A DNA stretch of 64,000 nucleotides, taken from the NCBI RefSeq assembly GCF_017355365.1, contig NZ_JADIJR010000006.1, positions 1 through 64,000 on the forward strand, read 5' to 3'. This stretch comes from Microbacterium sp. SD291 (GTDB lineage: Bacteria; Actinomycetota; Actinomycetes; Actinomycetales; Microbacteriaceae). How positions within the stretch are numbered: the stretch's first letter is position 1; every line of letters starts with the position of its first letter. A program made the position numbers and the translations under genes. Positions 54,764-62,466 of this stretch are shown here, one piece after another. The notes below the pieces were generated by a model. That model was not told the origin of the DNA and made no database searches. It was given only the letters and a program-made list of their open reading frames with translations.

Positions 54764-56316
54764 ACAACCGATCGACTTCCCGCCTCCGGCGCGCCGCAGC
54801 GCTGCTCAGCGGCCTCGCCGCGGCATCCGTCGTCCTGACCGGATGCCTGTACGCGGCGATCCCCGAGCAGGCCGCCCCGAAGCCCTCGGTGACGAACGAG
54901 CCCGATACCGAGGGCGTCGCCGAGAACCTGCTCCCGTACTACGGGCAGACGCTCGTCTGGACCGAGTGCGGCACCGGCTTCGACTGCACCGACGTGACCG
55001 CACCTCTCGACTGGGAGAGCCCCGGCGGTGGCGAGATCACGCTGTCGGTGGTGCGGCACCAGGCGGAGGGGACTCCACTCGGCTCGCTGCTCACCAACCC
55101 GGGAGGTCCCGGGGCCAGCGGTGTGGAGCTCATCCAGGACAGCCTCGACTTCGCCGTCGGGGCCGACCTGATCGAGAACTACGACGTGATCGGCTTCGAC
55201 CCTCGCGGCGTCGGGCAGTCGACCGCGGTGAAGTGCTTCGATGCCGCCGAGATGGACGAGTATCTGTACGGTATCCCGTCCGCTCCCCGCGGCAGCGCCG
55301 AATGGGAGGCGGAGCTGCTCACGGCGCACAAGTCGTTCGCCGACGCCTGCGAGGCGAACAGCGGCGGCATCCTGCCGCACATCACGACGATCAACTCGGC
55401 GCGTGACATGGATCTCATCCGCGCCGTGCTCGGCGACAAGGAGCTGAACTACCTCGGCTACTCCTACGGGACGTTCCTCGGGGCGACGTATGCAGAGCTC
55501 TACCCCGAGAAGGCCGGACGCCTCGTCCTCGACGGCGCGGTCGACCCCGCGATCTCCGGGCTCGATGTGGGGGCGACGCAGGCGCTCGGCTTCGAGTCCG
55601 CGCTGCGGGCGTACATGCAGAGCTGCCTCGACTCCGGCGAATGCCCGTTCAACGGCACGGTCGACGAGGCGATGGCGGATCTCGGCGCACTCCTGGCGAG
55701 TGTGAACTCCGCTCCGCTGGAGAGCGGTGACGGACGGATGCTCGGGGCTGATTCGCTCATGACGGGCATCATCGCGGCGCTCTACTCCGAGGAGAGCTGG
55801 TCGTATCTGACGCAGGCGCTGGACGAGGCGCTGCAGGGCGATCCCTCGACCGCCCTCCTCCTCGCCGACTTCTACAACGGCCGCGAGAACGGCAGCTACC
55901 TCGACAACTCGACCGAGGCGTTCCGCGCCTACAACTGCATGGATTACCCGGTCGAGGAGGATCCGGCAGCGGAGGCGGCGATCGAGGCGAAGATCGCCGA
56001 GGGCGCACCGACGATCGCGCCCTACTGGAGCGGACCGGACTCGTGCGAGGTGTGGCCGTATCCGCCGACCGGAACGCGCGGTGAGATCCACGCGGCCGGG
56101 GCAGGTCCCATCCTCGTCGTCGGCACGACGAACGACCCGGCGACGCCCTACGCGTGGTCCGAGTCGCTCGCGAAGCAGCTCGAGGAGGGCGTGCTCATCA
56201 CCCGGGTGGGAGAGGGGCACACCGGCTACAACAAGGGCAACAGCTGTGTCGATGAGGCGGTCGAGGCGTTCCTCCTCGACGATGCGGTGCCCGAGGGCGG
56301 CCTGCGCTGCGGGTGA
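54760..56316 (+). CDS. secreted alpha/beta-hydrolase lipoprotein, tripeptidyl-aminopeptidase-like
   Basis: This 518-residue protein has a lipoprotein signal (LAAASVVLTGCLYA; Cys at about residue 29). The hydrolase has the oxyanion region TNPGGPGASGVEL, the nucleophile Ser in GYSYGTFLGATYAE, and a C-terminal TAP-like domain with Asp in TTNDPATPY and His in GEGHTGY. It would act outside the membrane on peptides. It overlaps holB by four bases. Confidence 0.88.
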   Translation: MNNRSTSRLRRAAALLSGLAAASVVLTGCLYAAIPEQAAPKPSVTNEPDTEGVAENLLPYYGQTLVWTECGTGFDCTDVTAPLDWESPGGGEITLSVVRHQAEGTPLGSLLTNPGGPGASGVELIQDSLDFAVGADLIENYDVIGFDPRGVGQSTAVKCFDAAEMDEYLYGIPSAPRGSAEWEAELLTAHKSFADACEANSGGILPHITTINSARDMDLIRAVLGDKELNYLGYSYGTFLGATYAELYPEKAGRLVLDGAVDPAISGLDVGATQALGFESALRAYMQSCLDSGECPFNGTVDEAMADLGALLASVNSAPLESGDGRMLGADSLMTGIIAALYSEESWSYLTQALDEALQGDPSTALLLADFYNGRENGSYLDNSTEAFRAYNCMDYPVEEDPAAEAAIEAKIAEGAPTIAPYWSGPDSCEVWPYPPTGTRGEIHAAGAGPILVVGTTNDPATPYAWSESLAKQLEEGVLITRVGEGHTGYNKGNSCVDEAVEAFLLDDAVPEGGLRCG

Positions 56317-56324
56317 GTCCGGGC

Positions 56325-56416
56325 GGTCCCTGAGCCTGTCGAAGGGCGGTCCCTGAGCCTGTCGAAGGGCGGTCCCTGAGCCTGTCGAAGGGCGGTCCCT
56401 GAGCCTGTCGAAGGGT
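56325..56416. repeat. four tandem copies of a 23-bp REP-like unit
   Basis: A 23-bp unit starting GGTCCCTGAGCC and ending TGTCGAAGGGC repeats four times with no spacer (starts at 56325, 56348, 56371, 56394). Only the last base of copy four differs. Part of the unit is palindromic in character. Related copies lie at 16019-16070 and 29705-29728. Confidence 0.95.
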
Positions 56417-56459
56417 CGATTCGCGGTGCGGCTCAGGAACGGGTAATATCGATGATCGC

Positions 56460-56535
56460 GCCGCTTTAGCTCAGTCGGCAGAGCATTTCACTCGTAATGA
56501 AAAGGTCGTCAGTTCGATTCTGACAAGCGGCTCCA
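56460..56535 (+). tRNA. tRNA-Thr(CGT)
   Basis: Acceptor GCCGCTT pairs with AAGCGGC, discriminator T, encoded CCA. The anticodon loop CTCGTAA gives CGT for codon ACG. It is 76 nt, followed by a terminator. Confidence 0.96.
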
Positions 56536-56538
56536 GCA

Positions 56539-56573
56539 GGCCCCGTGATGCGAAGAACATCACGGGGCCTTTT
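56539..56573 (+). terminator. tRNA-Thr terminator
   Basis: GGCCCCGTGAT and its reverse complement flank a 9-nt loop, followed by TTTT. Confidence 0.9.
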
Positions 56574-56600
56574 GGTTTCCTCCGGGCGTACCCTCGAATC

Positions 56601-57182
56601 ATGAGCAGAGCGCTTCTCATCGTCGATGTGCAGAACGATTTCACCGAAGGCGGTGCGCTGGCGGTCGAGGGTGGGGATGCGGTGGCGTCCGCGATCACGG
56701 CCCACCTCGCCGCGCACGCCGACGACTACCAGGTGATCGTGGCCTCCCGCGACTGGCACGATCCGTCGGGCGACAACGGCGGGCACTTCTCGGATGATCC
56801 GGACTACGTCGACACCTGGCCGGTGCACTGCGTCGCGGACAGCGAGGGTGCAGCGTACGATCCGCTGCTGGCGACGGATGCCGTGACCCATCACATCCGC
56901 AAGGGTCAGGGAAAACCCGCCTACTCGATGTTCGAGGGGACGACGGAGGACGGTCAGACAGTAGGTGCAGTGCTGACGGAGGCGGGTGTCCTCACCGCCG
57001 ACATCGTCGGGATCGCGACGGACCACTGCGTCCGGGCCTCGGCGCTGGACGCGATCGCCCACGGCGTGCTGGTGAGGATCCTCACCGACCTCATCGCGGG
57101 CGTGGCGCCGGAGTCCAGCGATGCCGCGCTCGCGGAGCTGGCGCATGCCGGTGCTGAACTGGTCGAGAGCTCAGCGGGGTGA
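56601..57182 (+). CDS. pncA: nicotinamidase / isochorismatase-family hydrolase
   Basis: This 193-residue enzyme fits nicotinamidase. It has Asp in LLIVDVQNDFTEGGAL, metal ligands in SRDWHDP and NGGHFSDD, a catalytic Lys in IRKGQGKPAYS, and the nucleophile Cys in GIATDHCVRASALDA. TACCCT (56589-56594) is 6 nt before the ATG, so it is probably leaderless. It overlaps the next gene by four bases. Confidence 0.92.
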   Translation: MSRALLIVDVQNDFTEGGALAVEGGDAVASAITAHLAAHADDYQVIVASRDWHDPSGDNGGHFSDDPDYVDTWPVHCVADSEGAAYDPLLATDAVTHHIRKGQGKPAYSMFEGTTEDGQTVGAVLTEAGVLTADIVGIATDHCVRASALDAIAHGVLVRILTDLIAGVAPESSDAALAELAHAGAELVESSAG

Positions 57183-57730
57183 GCTCGACGCACTCGGTGC
57201 GGTGCGCCCTGCTCCTGCGGGCGGTGAACGTCGGCGGCCGCAACCGTGTGCCCATGGCGGAGCTGCGAAAGCTCCTCGGCGAGCGCACGGATCTCGTCGA
57301 CATCTCGACCTATATCGCCAGCGGGAACATCGTCTGCACGGCGACGGCTCCCCTGGAGGAGGTGTGCACCCAGGTGCGGACGCTGATCGCCGAGGAGTTC
57401 GGCGTCGACAGCCCCGTGATCGCGCGCGCACACGAAGAGCTGCGCAGGGCACTGCGGGCGAATCCGTTCCCGGATGCCGCGCAGGACAGGATGCTGCACG
57501 TGATTTTCCTCGAGGGGCCAGCCGCGCCGGGAGCCGTCGACGCGCTGCGTGAGCGGCTCGTCGAGGGCGAGCGCATCGCGCTGTCCGGACGGGAGCTCTG
57601 GATCGACTACGACGGGGGCGGAGTGCAGGGCACCAAGCTCACCACGAGCGTGCTGGACAGGGCGCTGGGAGTCGCAGGGACCGCCCGGAACCTGCGCACG
57701 GTGCGCAAGCTCGTCGAGCTCACCGCCTAG
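57179..57730 (+). CDS. DUF1697 protein
   Basis: This 183-residue protein begins with CALLLRAVNVGGRNRVPM and has STYIASGNIV and NPFPDAAQD, which are the DUF1697 signatures. The GTG start overlaps the pncA stop. Structure-based work on the family gives no clear function. Confidence 0.85.
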   Translation: MSSTHSVRCALLLRAVNVGGRNRVPMAELRKLLGERTDLVDISTYIASGNIVCTATAPLEEVCTQVRTLIAEEFGVDSPVIARAHEELRRALRANPFPDAAQDRMLHVIFLEGPAAPGAVDALRERLVEGERIALSGRELWIDYDGGGVQGTKLTTSVLDRALGVAGTARNLRTVRKLVELTA

Positions 57731-57924
57731 TTCGTCTCCCTGCTGAGCGCCGCCGGCGGGACGTGCGGGTGGGTCTGCACGTCGACCCTTCGAGCGTCGC
57801 ATTCGTCGCAGCGGACGTAGAGCACGATGCCGTCGCTCGACGGATGACGGGACTCGACGAGCCAGGCGTGCTCGTGGGCCGAAGCGGTCGGTCGTGTGAG
57901 GGGGCGAGTGTGCAGCGAGGTCAT
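57727..57924 (-). CDS. small conserved zinc-ribbon-like protein
   Basis: This 65-residue protein contains HEHAWLVESRHPSSDGIVLYVRCDECDARRVD. The CxxC and preceding His residues suggest a half zinc site. The ATG at 57924 is chosen. It converges with the DUF1697 gene, overlapping by four bases. Confidence 0.6.
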   Translation of the reverse strand: MTSLHTRPLTRPTASAHEHAWLVESRHPSSDGIVLYVRCDECDARRVDVQTHPHVPPAALSRETN

Positions 57925-57949
57925 GCATTCAGCGTGATGTAATGGTCTT

Positions 57950-58471
57950 ATGCATCTCAACCCTTACGGAGAATATGCGGTCCTGCTCGCGGCATCCCTC
58001 GCCAACGAGTGGCCGGAGGACCGGGACGGCATCGAGCAGCGCACCCTCGACCTGGGCATGACGATGGTCTTCCCGCCGGCGCCCGACGATCACGCTCGCG
58101 TCCGCGAAGTGATCGACGAGTGGCTGCGCATCGTCGACGAGGCTGACCCGTCCAGGCGGGCGGAGATGCTGAACGCGCAGATGGCCGAGGCGGCTGCGTA
58201 TCCCCGGCTCACCGACCACGACGGCGAGGGATGGCACCTGCACTACCGCGATGATGTGCAGTCGATGCCGTTCGCGCTCAGGGCGATCCTCAACGTGGGC
58301 ACGGCCCTGCATCTGGTGACCCGCGGCATGAACCGCCTCGGTCGCTGCGGGGCATCGCCGTGCACGAACGTCGTGGTCGACGTCACCCGCAACGGGAGGC
58401 AGCGCTTCTGCTCCGTGCGCTGCGCGAACCGGGCGGCCGTCCGGCGGCACAGGGCCAGAGGCGGGGCCTAA
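57950..58471 (+). CDS. CGNR zinc-finger / ABATE-domain protein
   Basis: This 173-residue protein has an N-terminal ABATE-like helical domain and a C-terminal CGNR finger (GRCGASPCTN then RRFCSVRCANRAAVRRHR). It is a probable DNA-binding regulator. TGTAAT (57938-57943) is 6 nt before the ATG, so it is probably leaderless. It converges with the HNH gene, overlapping by four bases. Confidence 0.82.
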   Translation: MHLNPYGEYAVLLAASLANEWPEDRDGIEQRTLDLGMTMVFPPAPDDHARVREVIDEWLRIVDEADPSRRAEMLNAQMAEAAAYPRLTDHDGEGWHLHYRDDVQSMPFALRAILNVGTALHLVTRGMNRLGRCGASPCTNVVVDVTRNGRQRFCSVRCANRAAVRRHRARGGA

Positions 58472-58929
58472 GCGGAGCCGGTGGCCCCAGAGACTCTCGA
58501 ACGCCAGCTGCCGCCCATCCGCTCGTAGGTGACGATGGCATGGCAGTTGCGGCACCTCACGTCGCATTTCTCGATCTCGGCCGCGATCGTCGCCAGCGGA
58601 TGCCCGTTGCGAACGAGCCTCATCACGCTGTCGCGTTTCGCCGAGCCGGGTCGATGATCGAAATCGAGTACCCGCAGGTCAGGCTCGCCGCAATCGATGC
58701 ACGGATGAGAGGTGAAGTACTCGGCGAGGAAAGCGATGCTCGTCTCCTTCTGCGCCTTCGTGCGTGTCCGGATGACCGCGATGTGGTGCTCGCGATTGCG
58801 TCGATAGTAGCGGCGGGAGGCCTCGCGGTTGCATTCGCGGCAGGTCTCCTGCCTGCCATCAGAACGGGAGGATTTTTGATTGAACTCAGCCACCGACTTG
58901 AGCCGGCCGCACGTCCCGCAGCGTTTCAT
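58468..58929 (-). CDS. HNH-type nuclease-like protein next to the intron-containing tRNA
   Basis: This 153-residue protein has an N-terminal zinc ribbon (CGTCGRLKSVAEF and CRECNREASRRYYRRN). An HNH-like core follows, with CIDCGEPDLRVLDFDHRPG and CDVRCRNCHAIVTYER. TACCCT (58936-58941) is 6 nt before the ATG at 58929. It reads in the same direction as tRNA-Lys, whose 3' end is 43 nt upstream. It could be a plain HNH protein or a free-standing homing nuclease. Confidence 0.75.
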   Translation of the reverse strand: MKRCGTCGRLKSVAEFNQKSSRSDGRQETCRECNREASRRYYRRNREHHIAVIRTRTKAQKETSIAFLAEYFTSHPCIDCGEPDLRVLDFDHRPGSAKRDSVMRLVRNGHPLATIAAEIEKCDVRCRNCHAIVTYERMGGSWRSRVSGATGSA

Positions 58930-58972
58930 GCGTCGAGGGTAGCGTCGAGCTCCGACGTTCACATTCTCACGG

Positions 58973-59262
58973 TGGGCCCCGAGGGGCTCGAACCCTCGAC
59001 CCGCGGATTAACATGCCACTTCGGCTTTCGCCGCCGCCCACTGGGCGTTCGTGGTCTGGACTGTCCCTTCACCATGGCTCTCGCTTTAGGTGCCACCCGT
59101 CCAGTCTCTACACCTTCCGGACTCGCGTCCGGCTTGGCTCGGGATTGCCAACTGTTTACCAGTAAGGGTTCCCCGACTTTGAGTGGTGTCATCCCCGGAG
59201 TTTCCCCCGGGGCGCTCCTATTCTGTTGAAGTCCGATGCTCTGCCAACTGAGCTAGAGGCCC
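58973..59262 (-). tRNA. tRNA-Lys(TTT) interrupted by a group I intron
   Basis: The 5' exon (59262-59229, 34 nt) holds the acceptor GGGCCTC, the D-arm (CTAGCTCAGTTGGCAGAGC) and the stem CGGA with loop CTT. The 3' exon (59011-58973, 39 nt) holds TTAATCCG, the T-arm (GAGGGTTCGAGCCCCTC), GGGGCCC and discriminator A. Joined, the loop reads CTTTTAA with anticodon TTT and the tRNA is 73 nt. CCA is not encoded. The intron lies in the anticodon loop after position 34. Confidence 0.92.
59012..59228 (-). ncRNA. group I (IC3-like) self-splicing intron, 217 nt
   Basis: The intron begins after U and ends with G, as in group I. Conserved core elements are readable: CCCGAGCCAAGCC (P4/P6 side), GAAGGTGTAGAGACTGGACG (P3'/J6/7/P7), and GTGAAGGGACAGTCC (P8/P7'). 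P1 is CUU of the exon with GAG as internal guide. P2, P6 (GCGA loop), P9 and a GAAA-capped hairpin also form. It resembles the Azoarcus tRNA-Ile intron in size and sequence. No ORF is inside. Confidence 0.9.
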
Positions 59263-59300
59263 GTGTGTGTTGCTGCTATCCAGTGTAGTGCGCGCAGAAA

Positions 59301-59332
59301 GGGCTGTCGGCGACCCCTGACGCCGACAGCCC
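59301..59332. terminator. hairpin terminator downstream of the fasciclin gene
   Basis: GGGCTGTCGGCG and its exact reverse complement flank an 8-nt loop. On the minus strand TTTCTG follows. It separates the fasciclin gene from tRNA-Lys. Confidence 0.85.
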
Positions 59333-59413
59333 TATCCGTTATCCCGCTCGCCTTCCTCCCCCTGAGGTGAGCGAGCATGTGTGTGCCGAGAACCCCCACT
59401 CGGCATTACCCGC

Positions 59414-60070
59414 TTACTGAGCCGGCGGCAGCAGGACCGAGTCGATCAGGTACACGGTCGCGTTGGCCGTCTGCACTCCACCGCAGATGACGTTGGCGTC
59501 GTTGACCATCCACTCGTCGCCGCTTCCGGTGACCTCGAGGTCGGCGCCCTGCACGGTGGTGTGGGTGCCGGCGATGTCCTCAGGCGCGATCTGGCCCGGG
59601 AGGACGTGGTACGTGAGGATCGAGCTGAGCGTCGCGCTGTCGGTCTTCAGGGCCTCGATCGTGGCGGGGTCGATCTTCGCGAACGCCTCGTCGACGGGTG
59701 CGAAGACGGTGAACTCGTCACCGTTCAGCGTGTCGACCAGGTTGACGTCCGGGTTGAGCTGGCCGCTGACGGCCGCCACGAGCGTCTTGAGCAGCGGGTT
59801 GCTGGATGCGGCGATGGCGACGGGCTCCTGAGCCATGCCCTCGATGGAACCTGCGCCGTCCGGCACTGCCTCGGCGTACGCCGCGCAGCCGGGGCCGACC
59901 AGGTTCGCTGCCGGGTCCATCGTCTCGGGCGCTTCGGACTCCGACGTCTCCGGTGCCGTCGACTCTGCAGGCTCGTCCGTCGTGGTGCCGCCCATCGTGC
60001 ATGCGGTGAGCAGGAATGCACTCGCCAGAGTCAGGGTGAGTGCTGCTGTGACCTTCTTGGTGCTGAACAT
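59414..60070 (-). CDS. fasciclin-domain lipoprotein (MPT83/MPT70-like)
   Basis: This 218-residue protein has a lipoprotein signal ([16 protein letters not shown]), a Thr/Ser/Glu/Pro linker, and a fasciclin domain with [14 protein letters not shown] and [14 protein letters not shown]. It ends near [13 protein letters not shown] residues. In mycobacteria such proteins are in the SigK regulon. Here it is divergent from sigK-rskA with a SigK-type promoter. Confidence 0.92.
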   Translation of the reverse strand: MFSTKKVTAALTLTLASAFLLTACTMGGTTTDEPAESTAPETSESEAPETMDPAANLVGPGCAAYAEAVPDGAGSIEGMAQEPVAIAASSNPLLKTLVAAVSGQLNPDVNLVDTLNGDEFTVFAPVDEAFAKIDPATIEALKTDSATLSSILTYHVLPGQIAPEDIAGTHTTVQGADLEVTGSGDEWMVNDANVICGGVQTANATVYLIDSVLLPPAQ

Positions 60071-60120
60071 GTCGAGCTCCTTGAGAACTGAGCCACGGCC
60101 TCTCCGTGGCGTCGAGAGCT

Positions 60121-60147
60121 GTTCGGAGCACCTGCGGGATCGGATGG
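60121..60147 (-). promoter_or_regulatory. SigK-type promoter for the fasciclin gene
   Basis: On the minus strand CCATCC (60147-60142) and CCGAAC (60126-60121) are spaced by 15 bp, close to the mycobacterial SigK consensus (CCATCC then CCGAAT, spacing recalled). Confidence 0.65.
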
Positions 60148-60171
60148 GAGAAATCGGAAATCATTCAGATC

Positions 60172-60199
60172 CAATCCGATCAGGGCGTCTGGATCGAAC
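60172..60199 (+). promoter_or_regulatory. SigK-type promoter for sigK
   Basis: CAATCC (60172-60177) and TCGAAC (60194-60199) are spaced by 16 bp. This and the fasciclin promoter share ATCCGATC and CGAAC, suggesting autoregulation by SigK. Confidence 0.6.
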
Positions 60200-60240
60200 A
60201 CGACAGGGACGGCTGCACGCGAATGGGCGGAGGATGCGGC

Positions 60241-60840
60241 ATGCTGGTGGTGATGGTCATCGACGGTATGGACGTGCCTGAAGACGGGGCGGCGCAGGAC
60301 GCCGTCGCCGATCTCATCGTCCGCGTAGCCTCAGGCGATCAGCGCGCTTTCGCCGAGCTGTACGACTCGCTCTCCTCGCGTGTCTTCGGCCTCATCCTCC
60401 GCGTGCTGGTGAACCGCTCCCAGAGCGAAGAGGTGCTGCAGGAGGTCTTTCTGGAGATCTGGCAATCCGCAGCGCGGTTCGCTCCGAACAAGGGACAGGG
60501 AAGGGCCTGGGTGATGACCATCGCCCACCGAAGGGCCGTCGACCGTGTGCGAGCATCCCAGTCCAGTGCGGACCGGGATGTGCGCGCAGGGTTGCGGGAT
60601 CTGGGTGTGGCCCATGACAGCGTGGCCGAGCAGGTTGAGCTCGGAATGGAAGGGGAGAAGGTCGTCGGGGCACTCTCAGGTCTGCCTGAGGTGCAGCGCG
60701 AGGCGCTCGTCCTGGCCTATTACGGCGGTTACAGTCAGAACGAGATCGCGGCGCTCGTGGGAGCACCGCTGGGGACGGTAAAGACACGGATGCGAGACGG
60801 GTTGACCCGTCTCCGAACGGCGATGGGGGTGACGGCATGA
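60241..60840 (+). CDS. sigK: ECF RNA polymerase sigma factor SigK-like
   Basis: This 199-residue ECF sigma factor has region 2 (FAELYDSLSSRVFGLIL, QEVFLEIWQSAARF) and region 4 (LVLAYYGGYSQNEIAALVGAPLGTVKTRMRDGL). The ATG at 60241 is chosen for its GGAGG about 7 nt upstream. Several other in-frame ATGs are near. It overlaps the RskA gene by four bases, the conserved sigma/anti-sigma pair. Confidence 0.9.
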   Translation: MLVVMVIDGMDVPEDGAAQDAVADLIVRVASGDQRAFAELYDSLSSRVFGLILRVLVNRSQSEEVLQEVFLEIWQSAARFAPNKGQGRAWVMTIAHRRAVDRVRASQSSADRDVRAGLRDLGVAHDSVAEQVELGMEGEKVVGALSGLPEVQREALVLAYYGGYSQNEIAALVGAPLGTVKTRMRDGLTRLRTAMGVTA

Positions 60841-61628
60841 ACGAGGAAGAATTCGCAGAGCTCGCGGCAGGTGCCGCCCTGCATGCGCTGTCGCGCGTCG
60901 ACGAGCGCCGATACCGGGACGCGCTCGCGGCGCACCCGGAGTGGATGCCGATCGTCGAGGCGGATGCCGAGGTGGCCGGCCTGCTCGCCGGTGCCGCTGC
61001 GCCGTCGGATCCGCCGGCGCACATCCGCTCCGCTCTCCTCGCTCAGATCGCGGCAACGCCGCAGACCGGCGAGCTCCCCGCAGAAGAGGTCATCGACGCG
61101 CAGCCGGCGGAGTACCTGACGACGTCGAAGGCTGACCTCGCCTCGGACGCACCGAGAAGCGGCGGCGGCGTTCGCCGCACTCGCATCCTGTTCGCGCTGG
61201 CCGCATGCCTCGCGCTGCTGGTCGGCGTCGGCGTCGGGGCCGTCGCGCTCAACAATCAGCTGAACCGGCCCGCGAGCGTCGTCGCTCTCGAGCAGATCCA
61301 GGCGTCCGACGACGCGCAGCGCGCCACGGTGGACCTCGAGACCGGTGGCACCGCCACCGCGCACTGGTCGACGTCTCTCGGCACTGCGGTCCTCGTGGCA
61401 GACGGCATTCCCGAGCTCGCTGAGGGGGAGACCTACGAGCTCTGGTTCGTGCGCGGGGAGACGCCGGTCTCGGCGGGAGTCTTCGCGGCAGGAGATGGCG
61501 ATGCCACCGCGGTGCTCGCCGGCGAGATGCACTCCGGCGACGTGATCGCCGTCACGGTCGAGCAGGAGGGCGGATCGCCCACCGGCCAGCCGACGTCCGA
61601 CCCGGTGATCGTGATCCCGACCGCCTGA
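60837..61628 (+). CDS. rskA: anti-sigma-K factor RskA
   Basis: This 263-residue membrane protein has an N-terminal anti-sigma domain (AALHALSRVDERRYRDALAAHPEW), one membrane helix near residue 120 (TRILFALAACLALLVGVGVG), and an extracellular RskA domain (AEGETYELWFVRGETPVSAGVF). It holds SigK inactive at the membrane until it is cleaved. It overlaps sigK. Confidence 0.92.
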   Translation: MNEEEFAELAAGAALHALSRVDERRYRDALAAHPEWMPIVEADAEVAGLLAGAAAPSDPPAHIRSALLAQIAATPQTGELPAEEVIDAQPAEYLTTSKADLASDAPRSGGGVRRTRILFALAACLALLVGVGVGAVALNNQLNRPASVVALEQIQASDDAQRATVDLETGGTATAHWSTSLGTAVLVADGIPELAEGETYELWFVRGETPVSAGVFAAGDGDATAVLAGEMHSGDVIAVTVEQEGGSPTGQPTSDPVIVIPTA

Positions 61629-61655
61629 GCCTCGTTCGGCGCGTACCCTGGAGGG

Positions 61656-62285
61656 ATGCCCGAGCAGCACCACCGACCCGTGCGCAGACCGTCCAGCGCC
61701 TTCGACAACATCGTCGGCACCCACGACCCGGCGGAGGAGACGCGGGTCGCGCATGCCACGGCATCCGCCCTGCTCGCCCGCGTGCGATCGGATGAGAGCG
61801 GCGAGAGCGCCGACCGGCTGGTCGCGTTCACCGCGGAGCACGGGATCGACGAGATCGCCGAGCTGTGGTCGAAGGCACCGTCCCGCACGCTTCCGGGAGC
61901 CCTCTGGCGGCTCTACCTGCTGCAGCTCGCGATCCACACCGACCCGCAGACGGCCGCGCTCCTTTACGAACGGGGGCGGGTCGAGCTGCCGTCGGCGGAT
62001 GCGGTGATCGCCGGTGCGCCGGTACCTGCAGACCCTGACGAGATCGTCGTGCTCATCGACACGATCCTGCGTGGCGCGTTCCGCGGCGACTTCGCGGTGG
62101 CACTCGATCGCGCCGCCGCCTTCGCGCGGGTGCAGGCCTCCGGCGCCACGCACACCGCGGACGACTACGAGCGGACCGAGCCGGGTCGGGCGAGCGAGCT
62201 CACCAGGCGGGCGCTGCGGCTGAGCAGCTACGCGCAGGACCTCTCAGCGGCCGCCGCACTGTGGCGCACGGGTGCGCTGGCCTGA
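61656..62285 (+). CDS. conserved actinobacterial protein of unknown function
   Basis: This 209-residue helical protein includes GALWRLYLLQLAIHTDPQTAALLYERGR and LIDTILRGAFRGDFAVALDRAAAFARV. I do not recognise a family. TACCCT (61644-61649) lies 6 nt before the ATG, with GGAGGG filling the spacer, so it has both leaderless and Shine-Dalgarno-like features. Confidence 0.75.
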   Translation: MPEQHHRPVRRPSSAFDNIVGTHDPAEETRVAHATASALLARVRSDESGESADRLVAFTAEHGIDEIAELWSKAPSRTLPGALWRLYLLQLAIHTDPQTAALLYERGRVELPSADAVIAGAPVPADPDEIVVLIDTILRGAFRGDFAVALDRAAAFARVQASGATHTADDYERTEPGRASELTRRALRLSSYAQDLSAAAALWRTGALA

Positions 62286-62333
62286 GCGCCGCTTCGGGCA
62301 GGCATCCGGAGACGGGCCCCTGACATGAGAAGA

Positions 62334-62409
62334 CCGGGCCGCAAGAACGCCTCTCGGCGGAAGGCCGCTCAAAGCGGCAAAAATTGGAGCCCGGGGTTAT
62401 GCGGCCCGG
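62334..62409. other. candidate structured RNA or terminator, 76 nt
   Basis: CCGGGCCGC (62334-62342) and GCGGCCCGG (62401-62409) form a 9-bp closing stem. Inside are a CGCC-TCTC-GGCG hairpin and a GCCGCT-CAA-AGCGGC hairpin, then an unpaired A-rich and GGAGCCCGGGG segment. This three-way junction lies between two rightward genes and is not a tRNA. It may be a small RNA or an unusual terminator without a T-run. Confidence 0.4.
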
Positions 62410-62466
62410 CCGTTCAATTGTAACGCGATACGCCCGTGGCTATTCCCGGCCCCTAGGCTCGGTCTC

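Noticed and set aside
56325..56416. CRISPR-like array
   Set aside because: The repeats are directly adjacent with no spacers and no cas genes nearby.
58959..59192. ORF across the tRNA-Lys intron
   Set aside because: It overlaps the tRNA 3' exon and the structured intron core, has no motif, and is explained by the RNA.
62334..62409. tRNA
   Set aside because: The length and closing stem resemble a tRNA, but there is no T-loop, no D-loop consensus and no 7-nt anticodon loop.
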